Of a stretch of DNA of 64,000 bases, positions 57,525 to 64,000 are shown piece by piece. How positions within the stretch are numbered: position 1 is the stretch's first letter; every line of letters starts with the position of its first letter. Made by a program: the position numbers and the translations under genes. The DNA comes from VRUE01 sp963770315 (GTDB lineage: Bacteria > Actinomycetota > Thermoleophilia > Solirubrobacterales > 70-9), in NCBI GenBank assembly GCA_963770315.1, contig CAVYPC010000002.1, forward strand, positions 1,798,001 through 1,862,000. Reading direction: 5' to 3'. The notes below the pieces were generated by a model. It worked only from the letters and a program-made list of their open reading frames with translations, was not told the origin of the DNA and searched no databases.

Positions 57525-58988
57525 ATGGCCAGCAACCAAGACTTCAAAGAGAAGCGCTGGCTGGCGCTCGTCCTCCTCTGCTCGGCGCAGTTCGTCGTCG
57601 TGCTCGACGCATCGATCGTCAACGTGGCGCTGCCGACGATCGGCGACGCGCTCAACTTCTCCCAGGAGAACCTGCCCTGGGTGGTCAACGCCTACATCCT
57701 CACCTTCGGCGGCTTCCTCCTGCTCGGCGGCCGCACCGCCGACCTGCTCGGGCGCCGCCGCGTCTTCATGGCGGGCCTGCTCGTCGTCGCGGTCGCCTCG
57801 CTCGCGGCCGGGTTCGCCAGCACCGAGGGGCAGCTGATCGCGGCGCGGGCGGCGCAGGGCCTCGGCGCGGCGATCATCTCGCCGGCGGCGCTCTCGATCG
57901 TCACCACCACCTTCAGCGACGGCTCCGAGCGCAACAAGGCGCTCGGCGTATGGGGGGCGGTCGCGGGCTCCGGCGGCGCCGCCGGCGTCCTGCTCGGCGG
58001 CATCCTCACCGACGGGCTCGGCTGGGAATGGGTGCTCTGGGTCAACGTCCCGGTGAGCCTGATCGCCTTCGCCCTCTCCCCCAGGCTGATCGCCGAAAGC
58101 CGCGCCGAGCACGAGACCCGCGCCTTCGACGTCGCCGGCGCAGTCACCGTCACCGCGGCGCTCTCGATCCTGGTCTACGCCCTGGTCGACGCCAACAGCG
58201 CCGGCTGGGGCTCGACTCAGACCCTCGGCCTGATCGCGCTCTCCCTGACGCTGATAGCCGCGTTCGTCGCGATCGAGCTGCGCGCGACCAAGCCGCTGGT
58301 GCCGTTCTCGATCTTCCGCATCCGCACGCTGACCGGCGCCAACGTCGTCGGCCTGCTGGTCGGCGCCTCGCTCTTCTCGATGTTCTTCTTCATCTCCTTA
58401 TATATGCAGCAGGTGCTCGGCTACAGCGCGATCCACGCCGGGCTCTCCTACTTCCCGCTCGCCTTGACGATCATGGTCTCGGCCGGCATCGCCTCCCAGC
58501 TGGTGACCAAACTCGGTTACAAGCCGGTGCTCGCCGCCGGCTTGCTCTTCATCGTCATCGGCCTCGTCTGGTTCAGCCGCGTATCCGTCGGCGGCGGCTT
58601 CACCACCGACATCCTCGGCCCCTCGCTGTTCGCCGCCGCGGGGCTCGGCTTCGCCTTCGTGACGACGACGATCGCCGCCGTCTCCGGGGTGGAGGAGAAC
58701 GAGGCCGGCCTCGCCAGCGGCCTGATCAACACCTCGCAGCAGATCGGCGGCGCGCTCGGGCTCGCGGTGCTCTCCACCCTGGCCACCTCGCGCACCGAAG
58801 ACGCGCTGTCATCCGGCAGCTCGAGCCTGGCCAGCGGGCTGACCGAGGGTTTCCAGGCCGCCTTCCTCGGCGGCGCCGCGATCGCCGCGCTCGGCTTCGT
58901 GCTGACGCTGGTCCTGATCCGCAGCAGCGACAGCAAGGCCCACGTCGAGCTCGGCAAGCAGGCGACGACCGAGGCCGCGTCCGCATAA
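57525..58988 (+). CDS. DHA2-family (14-TM) major facilitator exporter
   Basis: From ATG 57525, 487 residues (TTG 57507 would add six). About 14 hydrophobic segments; ALVLLCSAQFVVVLDASIVN and VALPTIGDAL form motif D1, GGRTADLLGRRRVF motif A, and GAVAGSGGAAGVLLGGILTD motif C of drug/H+ antiporters. Substrate not predictable. It follows the response regulator by 46 nt and may be controlled by it. Confidence 0.92.
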   Translation: MASNQDFKEKRWLALVLLCSAQFVVVLDASIVNVALPTIGDALNFSQENLPWVVNAYILTFGGFLLLGGRTADLLGRRRVFMAGLLVVAVASLAAGFASTEGQLIAARAAQGLGAAIISPAALSIVTTTFSDGSERNKALGVWGAVAGSGGAAGVLLGGILTDGLGWEWVLWVNVPVSLIAFALSPRLIAESRAEHETRAFDVAGAVTVTAALSILVYALVDANSAGWGSTQTLGLIALSLTLIAAFVAIELRATKPLVPFSIFRIRTLTGANVVGLLVGASLFSMFFFISLYMQQVLGYSAIHAGLSYFPLALTIMVSAGIASQLVTKLGYKPVLAAGLLFIVIGLVWFSRVSVGGGFTTDILGPSLFAAAGLGFAFVTTTIAAVSGVEENEAGLASGLINTSQQIGGALGLAVLSTLATSRTEDALSSGSSSLASGLTEGFQAAFLGGAAIAALGFVLTLVLIRSSDSKAHVELGKQATTEAASA

Positions 58989-58999
58989 CCGACCGCTTC

Positions 59000-59012
59000 A
59001 GTAGGATTTAGG
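59000..59012 (+). promoter_or_regulatory. AGTAGGATTTAGG element ahead of rrf2
   Basis: Contains the -10 TAGGAT (59002-59007), 8 nt before the rrf2 ATG. A near-identical AGTAGGATTAAG precedes the Rieske-ferredoxin gene at 63543. Confidence 0.5.
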
Positions 59013-59015
59013 TCG

Positions 59016-59492
59016 ATGCTGTTCTCGACCAAAGCCGAGTACGGAGTGCGCCTGATGGTCGAGCTGGGCCGACAGCCCGGCTCCGCCCCGGTCTCGCTCA
59101 GCGCCGTCGCCGAGGCGGAGCGGTTGCCGCTCTCCTACCTCGAGCATCTCGTCGCCAAGCTGCGCAACGCCGGCCTGGTCAGCTCGACCAGGGGCGCCCA
59201 TGGCGGCTACCGGCTGGCGAAGCCGGCGGAGACGATCACGCTCGACGAAGTGGTCGAGGCGCTGGAAGGGCAGATCGCGCCGATGGAGTGCTTCCACGAG
59301 ACGCCGGAGGGCAAGGTCCTCTGCTCGCACGAGAGCGACGGCGATCGGGCCTGCGCGACGAAGCTGCTCTGGACCCGTGTCCAGGGGGGCGTCACCAAGG
59401 CGCTCGCCGGAACCACGCTGTCCGAGCTGGTCGCGTTCTCGGGCGGCCCCGAAGGCGCCGGCGAGAAGACGCCCGTCAGCAGCGTCGCTTAA
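59016..59492 (+). CDS. Rrf2-family Fe-S regulator (SufR/IscR-like)
   Basis: A 158-residue protein: MLFSTKAEYGVRLMVELGRQ, winged-helix region LPLSYLEHLVAKLRNAGLVS and STRGAHGGYRLAKP, all typical of Rrf2. Three Cys (in MECFHETPEGKVLCSHES and RACATKLL) can ligate a [2Fe-2S] or [4Fe-4S] cluster as in IscR. It heads the suf genes and very probably tunes their expression to Fe-S demand. Confidence 0.9.
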   Translation: MLFSTKAEYGVRLMVELGRQPGSAPVSLSAVAEAERLPLSYLEHLVAKLRNAGLVSSTRGAHGGYRLAKPAETITLDEVVEALEGQIAPMECFHETPEGKVLCSHESDGDRACATKLLWTRVQGGVTKALAGTTLSELVAFSGGPEGAGEKTPVSSVA

Positions 59493-59521
59493 TCCCCACC
59501 GAAAACACGAACGGAGCGAAA

Positions 59522-60292
59522 TTGGCTGAGCTGGAGATACGCAACCTGCACGTCAGCGCCGAGGGCAAGGAGATCCTGCGCGGGCTCGACCTCGACGTCG
59601 AGAAGGGCAAGGTCCACGCCCTGATGGGTCCGAACGGCTCGGGCAAGTCGACCCTCGCCAACGCGATCATGGGCCACCCCTCGCTCGAGGTGACCGAGGG
59701 CTCGATCGTCTTCAAGGGCGAGGACATGACCGAGGCCGACCCCGACGAGCGCTCGCGCGCGGGGCTCTTCATGGCCTTCCAGTACCCGGTCGCGATTCCC
59801 GGCGTCTCGGTCAGCAAGTACCTGCGGATGATCCTCAACGCCCGCCGCGAGGCGCGCGGCGAAGGCGAGATCAAGATCAAAGAGTTCGCCAAGACCGCCC
59901 AGGAGGCGATGGAGCTCGCCAACATCCCCAAAGCCTTCTCCAGCCGCTACCTCAACGACGGCTTCTCCGGCGGTGAGAAGAAGCGGATGGAGCTGCTGCA
60001 GCTGGCGCTGTTGAAGCCCGAGATCGCGGTTCTCGACGAGACCGACTCCGGCCTCGACATCGACGCGCTGCGGGTCGTCGCCGACGGAGTCAACACCTTC
60101 GCCGGGCCCGACATGGGCGTCCTCATCATCACCCACTACCAGCGAATCCTGCACATGGTCAAGCCCGACTCGGTCCACGTCATGTTCGAGGGGCGGATCG
60201 TCAAAGAGGGCGGTCCGGAGCTCGTCGGCGTGCTCGAGGAGAAGGGCTATGGCTGGATCCGCGAGGAGGTAGAGGCCGGCGCCAGCGCCTAG
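59522..60292 (+). CDS. sufC: Fe-S cluster assembly ATPase SufC
   Basis: Starts at TTG 59522 with GGAG 5 nt before; 256 residues, normal for SufC. Walker A is MGPNGSGKST, the Q-loop FMAFQYPVAIPG is SufC-typical, the signature is GFSGGEKKRMELLQ and Walker B IAVLDETDSGLDI. It powers the SufBCD scaffold. sufB and sufD normally flank it, but here rrf2 precedes and sufS follows; sufB appears only at the right edge. Confidence 0.95.
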   Translation: MAELEIRNLHVSAEGKEILRGLDLDVEKGKVHALMGPNGSGKSTLANAIMGHPSLEVTEGSIVFKGEDMTEADPDERSRAGLFMAFQYPVAIPGVSVSKYLRMILNARREARGEGEIKIKEFAKTAQEAMELANIPKAFSSRYLNDGFSGGEKKRMELLQLALLKPEIAVLDETDSGLDIDALRVVADGVNTFAGPDMGVLIITHYQRILHMVKPDSVHVMFEGRIVKEGGPELVGVLEEKGYGWIREEVEAGASA

Positions 60293-60296
60293 CCTC

Positions 60297-61565
60297 GTGG
60301 AGATGGAGCCGACGACGACGACCGAGTCAGCGACGTCGGCTTTCCCGATCGAGAAGGTCCGCGCCTCCTTCCCGGCGCTGGAGCGCGAGGTCCACGGACG
60401 CCCAGTCGCCTACCTCGACAGTGGCGCCAGCGCGCAGCGGGTGCTGGCCTCGATCCAGGCGGTCGACCGCTACGAGCGCGCGCACCACTCCAACGTCCAC
60501 CGCGGTTCCCACACCCTCTCGGCCGAGGCGACCGCGGCCTACGAGGGAGCGCGGGCGACGGTCGCCGATCACCTCGGCGCCGCCGACCGCCGCGAGGCGA
60601 TCTTCGTCCGCAACGCGACCGAGGCGATCAACCTCGTGGCGCGGTCATGGGGCGACGCCAACGTCGGCGCCGGCGATCGCATCGTGCTGACCGAGATGGA
60701 GCACCACTCCAACATCGTCCCCTGGCAGCAGCTGGCCGAGCGGGTGGGCGCCGAGGTCGACTGGATCCCCGTCGGCGAGGACGGGCTGCTCGACTTGGAG
60801 GCCTACGCGGGGCTGCTGGAGCGGGGGCCGAAGATGGTCGCGGTCGCCCACGTCTCCAATGTGCTCGGCACCGAGAACCCGATCGCCGAGATCGCCCGCC
60901 TCGCCCACGAGGCCGGCGCCGTGATCCTGGCCGACGGCGCTCAGGCGGCGCCGAAGATGCCACTCGACGTCGCCGGGCTCGGCGTCGACTTCTACGTGCT
61001 GACCGGGCACAAGCTCTACGCCCCGACCGGGATCGGGGCGCTCTGGGCCAAGCTGGACCTGCTGCGCGAGATGCCACCCTTCCTCGGCGGCGGCTCGATG
61101 ATCCGCAAGGTGACCAAAGAGGGCACGACCTACGCCGACGTGCCGGCCCGCTTCGAGGCTGGGACGCCAGCGATCGCGCAGGCGATCGGGATGGCCTCGG
61201 CGCTGCGCTGGCTCGACGGCCTCGGGATGGATGCAGTGCTCAGCCACGAGCGGTCGATCGCCGACTACGCGCTCGAACGCCTCGAGGACGTGCCCGGCCT
61301 GCGGATCTTCGGTCCAGCGCGCGGACCGGGGCGGCTCGGCCCAGTGTCCTTCGAGCTGGAGGGAGTCCACGCCCACGACGTCTCCGAGATCCTCGATCGC
61401 CACGGTGTCGCGGTCCGCGCCGGCCACCACTGCGCCCAGCCGCTCATGGACCGGCTCGGCATCGCCGCCACCGCCCGCGCCAGCTTTGGCGTCTACACGA
61501 CCCCGGCGGAGATCGACCGCCTGGTCGAGGGCCTCCACGACACCCGCAAGGTCTTCGGCCTCTGA
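60297..61565 (+). CDS. sufS: Cysteine desulfurase SufS
   Basis: A 422-residue PLP enzyme. The PLP Lys is in YVLTGHKLYAPTGIG, the catalytic Cys in RAGHHCAQPLMDRLG, and the N-terminus reads VRASFPALEREVHGRPVAYL. It mobilises sulfur from cysteine to SufU. The start may be ATG 60303, which lies 7 nt after a TAGCCT at the sufC end, rather than GTG 60297. Confidence 0.95.
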   Translation: MEMEPTTTTESATSAFPIEKVRASFPALEREVHGRPVAYLDSGASAQRVLASIQAVDRYERAHHSNVHRGSHTLSAEATAAYEGARATVADHLGAADRREAIFVRNATEAINLVARSWGDANVGAGDRIVLTEMEHHSNIVPWQQLAERVGAEVDWIPVGEDGLLDLEAYAGLLERGPKMVAVAHVSNVLGTENPIAEIARLAHEAGAVILADGAQAAPKMPLDVAGLGVDFYVLTGHKLYAPTGIGALWAKLDLLREMPPFLGGGSMIRKVTKEGTTYADVPARFEAGTPAIAQAIGMASALRWLDGLGMDAVLSHERSIADYALERLEDVPGLRIFGPARGPGRLGPVSFELEGVHAHDVSEILDRHGVAVRAGHHCAQPLMDRLGIAATARASFGVYTTPAEIDRLVEGLHDTRKVFGL

Positions 61566-61805
61566 GAGAGGCCGGCGCTCGCCTGGCCGGGGCCCCTCGA
61601 AACCGGCTCACGATCGTTGATTGATGCCGAAAAAGTCACTCGAATAGTGCGTATGGACGCCTGAGGGTCTAGGGCTAAGACTTGTCGCAGCATTCAGGTT
61701 GACAAGACTGCCGAGCCCACGCCAAGGCAGGGGCAAGGCGGACCATACGCCCCGGGGAGCGGGCACAGCCGCTCCCCGGGGCTCGGCACAGGAGGCACAA
61801 CTCCC
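61566..61805 (+). promoter_or_regulatory. 240-bp leader with a strong hairpin before a small ORF
   Basis: No gene is visible up to 61805. A 14-bp perfect stem (61749-61782; CCCCGGGGAGCGG with CCGCTCCCCGGGG) is followed directly by CACAGGAGG, the ribosome site of the small ORF at 61806. TTGACA at ~61700 lacks a good -10 partner. The layout (stem then strong ribosome site) would suit attenuation or terminator function for sufS; no known riboswitch class was recognised. Confidence 0.45.
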
Positions 61806-61877
61806 ATGCGCTACGCAGTTAGCTCCCCCCAACACGCGGGGTTAAACCCCGGCTGCCACCACGAGGGCGCCAGATGA
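61806..61877 (+). CDS. Putative 23-residue leader peptide
   Basis: ATG after an excellent AGGAGG site 10 nt upstream. The peptide begins MRYAVSSPQHAGLNPGCHHE and ends GAR. Its stop overlaps the start of the winged-helix gene (ATGA), implying translational coupling. No known family; coding status inferred only from signals. Confidence 0.45.
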   Translation: MRYAVSSPQHAGLNPGCHHEGAR

Positions 61878-62161
61878 CCGGCGGCGGTATTCCCGATGGA
61901 TTTTGGGCGGCCCTCGCCGCCCGCCTCCTCCATCCTCAGCAGCTGCAGATCATCGAAGCGCTGCGCTGGATAGATCGACCGCTCTCGGCCTCCGAGCTCG
62001 TCCAGGTCTTTCACCGGGAACAGCGCCTGTCCTCGGTCGCCTACCACGTTCGCCGCCTGGTCGCCCTCGGCGCGCTGAGGCCGACCGGGGGACGACGGCC
62101 GGTACGCGGCTCGATCGAAAGGTTCTATCGCCTCGGCCTCGCGAACAAGCAACAGAGCTAA
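61874..62161 (+). CDS. Winged-helix (ArsR-like) DNA-binding protein
   Basis: A 95-residue protein: LHPQQLQIIEALRWIDRPLS then ELVQVFHREQRLSSVAYHVR and RLVALGALRPTGGRRPVRGS form a compact winged helix with recognition helix SSVAYHVRRLVALGAL and wing. No metal-site Cys. It lies between sufS and sufU; role unknown, perhaps regulation of the local transcript. Confidence 0.7.
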   Translation: MTGGGIPDGFWAALAARLLHPQQLQIIEALRWIDRPLSASELVQVFHREQRLSSVAYHVRRLVALGALRPTGGRRPVRGSIERFYRLGLANKQQS

Positions 62162-62193
62162 GCCCCTCCCACGGCTTCGCTAGCCTCGCTGCT

Positions 62194-62625
62194 ATGGACG
62201 AGCTGTACCGAGATCAGATCCTCGAGCACTACAAGCGGCCGCACAACTTCGGCAGGCTGGATCGACCCGACCTCGAGTTCGAGGACACGAACCCGTTCTG
62301 CGGCGACGAACAGCACGTGACGATCCGCCTCGACGGGGAGGGGCGGGTGGCGGAGATCGCCTTCGAGGGCCAGGGCTGCGCGATCTCCACCGCCGCCACC
62401 TCGCTGCTCACCGACGAGCTGGTCGGCAAGAGCCGCGAGGAGCTGCTGCGACTGCCGAAGGAGCTCGTCCTCGAGCTGCTCGGGATCGATATCTCCGCCA
62501 CCCGGATGAAGTGCGCGATGCTCGGCCTCAAGGTCGTCAAGAGCGCCGGCCTCGGCGAGCCTGCCGAATGGGAGGACGAGGGCGAGGCCGGCGACCCCTC
62601 GGAGGCCGCCGCCGACCTCGGTTAG
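62194..62625 (+). CDS. sufU: Sulfur-transfer/scaffold protein SufU
   Basis: From ATG 62194 (TAGCCT 7 nt upstream) 143 residues. Three Cys of the IscU/SufU fold are present: NPFCGDEQ, EGQGCAIS and TRMKCAML. MDELYRDQILEHYKRPHNFG is the standard N-terminus. SufU takes sulfur from SufS, usually through a Zn site. The acidic C-terminal tail (EWEDEGEAGD) is extra. The longer frame upstream overlaps the winged-helix gene and is rejected. Confidence 0.95.
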   Translation: MDELYRDQILEHYKRPHNFGRLDRPDLEFEDTNPFCGDEQHVTIRLDGEGRVAEIAFEGQGCAISTAATSLLTDELVGKSREELLRLPKELVLELLGIDISATRMKCAMLGLKVVKSAGLGEPAEWEDEGEAGDPSEAAADLG

Positions 62626-62627
62626 CC

Positions 62628-63422
62628 CTAGCTGGACTGCATGCTGGGGTCGGGCGTCATCACCGCGAAGACGGCGCCGAAGGGGTCTTTGACGATCGCG
62701 ATGCGGCCGACTTCGGCGATGTCGAACGGCTCGAGCGCGACACCGCCGCCCGACTCCGTCGCCTTGGCGACCGTGGCGTCGGTGTCATCGACGGCGAAGT
62801 AGACCAGCCAGTGGGCCGGGACCTCGCCGGGGGCGCGTCCGGTGATGTCGATCATGCCGCCGACCGAGTCCTCCCCCACCTTGATGCGGGTGTAGGTGCC
62901 GGTCTCGAACTCGCGCTCCTCGAAGCCCCAGCCAAAGACGGCGCCGTAGAACGACTTGGCGGCCTCGGGGTCGCGCGTGTTGAGCTCGTTCCAGGCGACC
63001 GCGTTGGACTCGTTGACGATTTCGGCGCCGACGAAGGTGCCCGGCTGCCAGACCCCGATCACGGCCCCGGTCGGGTCGGCGAAGATCGCCATCCGGCCCA
63101 GGTCCATCACGTCCATCGGCTCGGCGAACACGGTGGCGCCGGCCTGCTTCGCCTTGGCCACGGTCGCGTCGGCGTCCTCGACCGAGAGGTAGGAGCTCCA
63201 GGCGGGCGGCTGGTCCTCGTCCATCAGCGGCATCATCCCCGCGACCGGCTTGCCGCGCAGCATCGCCTGACGGTAGCCGCCGGTCTGCTCTGGGTTCTCG
63301 GACTCAGGAACATCCCAGCCAAAGAGGCCGCCGTAGAAGTCGACCGCTTTGTCGATGTCAGGGATGCTGCCGAGTTCAACCCAGGAAGGCGTTCCGGGCG
63401 CGTAGCTGGTTCTCACACTCAT
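62628..63422 (-). CDS. Two-domain VOC/glyoxalase-like protein
   Basis: From ATG 63422 (GAGGAGAGG upstream) 264 residues. Two related halves each have FYGGLFGWDV / FYGAVFGWGF and a DPTGAVIGVWQ / DPFGAVFAVM strand, the repeated beta-alpha-beta-beta-beta VOC pattern. It resembles actinobacterial CFP30B-type hydroxylase/glyoxalase proteins. Reaction unknown. It is on the strand opposite to the suf genes, with 2 nt between its stop and that of sufU. Confidence 0.88.
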   Translation of the reverse strand: MSVRTSYAPGTPSWVELGSIPDIDKAVDFYGGLFGWDVPESENPEQTGGYRQAMLRGKPVAGMMPLMDEDQPPAWSSYLSVEDADATVAKAKQAGATVFAEPMDVMDLGRMAIFADPTGAVIGVWQPGTFVGAEIVNESNAVAWNELNTRDPEAAKSFYGAVFGWGFEEREFETGTYTRIKVGEDSVGGMIDITGRAPGEVPAHWLVYFAVDDTDATVAKATESGGGVALEPFDIAEVGRIAIVKDPFGAVFAVMTPDPSMQSS

Positions 63423-63604
63423 CGCTTGTCCTCTCCTCGAAGTTTCTTCCGGCCATCCTCCCACTACCCGCCACCCGGTGGTCAATCGCTCGTTAACCGC
63501 CCAAATGCCCGCCCGGCCCGGCCGCTAAAATCCGACCGTAGAAGTAGGATTAAGTTTCAACCCGCACGAGCACGTGCGGAGAGCGTCTCGATGAAGGACT
63601 CCTC
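63423..63604. promoter_or_regulatory. Divergent region between the VOC gene and the Rieske ferredoxin
   Basis: AGTAGGATTAAG at 63543-63554 contains TAGGAT (63545-63550) and nearly repeats the rrf2 promoter element. AAGGA at about 63594 is the ribosome site of the Rieske gene. Nothing else recognised. Confidence 0.5.
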
Positions 63605-63931
63605 TTGACCGACACCGCTGGAACCACGATCCCCGTCTGCCCGCTCGCCGAGCTGGGTCCCGGCGCGATGCGCCTGGTCGAGCACGACAGCGTGAAGATC
63701 GGGGTCTTCAACTGCGACGGGACGCTGTACGCGATCGAGGATCGCTGCTCCCACGACGACGGGCCGCTCGCCGAGGGCGAGTTCAGCCCCGAGACCTGCA
63801 CCGTCGAGTGCCCCCGTCACGGCTCCCTCTTCGACCTGACCAGCGGCAGGCCGAAGACGCTCCCCGCCTATGCTCCCGTGCGTACGTTCACGACGGCCGT
63901 CGTGAACGACACCATCGTCCTGGAGGTCTGA
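63605..63931 (+). CDS. Rieske [2Fe-2S] ferredoxin
   Basis: TTG start; 108 residues. The two cluster-binding boxes are CSHDDGPLAEGEF (CxH) and CPRHGSLFDL (CxxH). This is the soluble NirD/BphA3-type fold with no transmembrane anchor. Such small Rieske proteins are common in actinobacterial suf operons, where they may supply electrons; sufB starts 5 nt after its stop. Confidence 0.93.
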   Translation: MTDTAGTTIPVCPLAELGPGAMRLVEHDSVKIGVFNCDGTLYAIEDRCSHDDGPLAEGEFSPETCTVECPRHGSLFDLTSGRPKTLPAYAPVRTFTTAVVNDTIVLEV

Positions 63932-63936
63932 CAGCC

Positions 63937-64000
63937 ATGGCAACGCCCGAGGCAGTCGCAGAGAAAAAAGAGCTTGCCGGCATCAACGCCGACTACAAGG
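63937..64000 (+). CDS. sufB: Fe-S cluster assembly protein SufB, N-terminus only
   Basis: Only 21 codons are visible: ATPEAVAEKKELAGINADYK after the initiator Met. The ELxGIxxDYK pattern is typical of SufB N-termini, and GGAGG precedes the ATG by about 10 nt. Identification rests on this short match plus the suf context. Confidence 0.7.
   Translation, partial: MATPEAVAEKKELAGINADYK

Noticed and set aside
61566..61748. Possible riboswitch between sufS and the winged-helix gene
   Set aside because: No conserved core of a class I know could be found; only the 14-bp stem further on is supported.

Overview
This 64 kb window is high-GC bacterial DNA with compact, mostly overlapping genes. The gene content points to an actinobacterium. 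GuaB3, the Mec/CysO/CysM cysteine route, a SufC/SufS/SufU Fe-S cluster locus and a c-di-AMP riboswitch ahead of a cell-wall hydrolase all fit. Very large secreted proteins combining NHL, fibronectin-like and TolB-like modules with a 'TATLNGTVNP'-like signature suggest the class Thermoleophilia (order Solirubrobacterales). That placement is inferred from gene content only; no rRNA gene is present.

Layout. 1-9 kb holds the end of an nnr gene, a Fic protein, a DUF3352 lipoprotein, glmS, an AT-rich secreted protein, glmM, and rpsI (with a very long acidic N-terminal extension) with rplM: amino-sugar supply plus two ribosomal proteins. 9-14 kb holds a riboswitch-controlled M23 peptidase, a Fur-family regulator beside a ZIP metal transporter, a TetR regulator divergent from two coupled alpha/beta hydrolases, and a membrane protein with GxGD/PAL-type motifs bracketed by two large hairpins. 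14-23 kb holds guaA-guaB3, hup-lysM-dac-pfkB, and tldD-pmbA with a roadblock-domain gene and a small unknown gene. 23-28 kb holds a possible small membrane protein, a hairpin cluster, rph-rdgB-CDF, VapBC, a Flp pilin and a glycosyltransferase. 28-37 kb holds a coiled-coil protein, nadB, hyuA-hyuB, DUF1802, a degenerate peptidase-MA-like protein that may start at ATT, SRPBCC-TetR, and a CrtA-like monooxygenase. 37-43 kb is a sulfur-carrier cysteine pathway (moeZ, cysO, cysM, mec) interrupted by a TacAT-type toxin-antitoxin pair and a delta-60 repeat protein, followed by a RelE/YefM-type pair.

43-54 kb is dominated by three consecutive genes for large exported proteins (collagen-like; NHL/Fn3/TolB-like, 1445 aa; 952 aa), flanked by three related TetR regulators. 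A duplicated promoter region lies ahead of both the exported-protein operon and the TetR pair. 54-59 kb holds HtpX, a NarL-type sensor kinase and its response regulator separated by an opposite-strand AbiEi/DUF559 gene, and a DHA2-family exporter. 59-64 kb is a suf locus in unusual order: rrf2, sufC, sufS, a small ORF coupled to a winged-helix gene, sufU, a VOC protein on the other strand, a Rieske ferredoxin, then the start of sufB.

Window-wide themes: many start codons lie 6-10 nt after a TAnnnT -10 box, suggesting widespread leaderless mRNA; long palindromes occur between and inside genes; four toxin-antitoxin-like modules plus a Fic gene are present. No tRNA, rRNA, CRISPR array, insertion sequence or phage gene was recognised.
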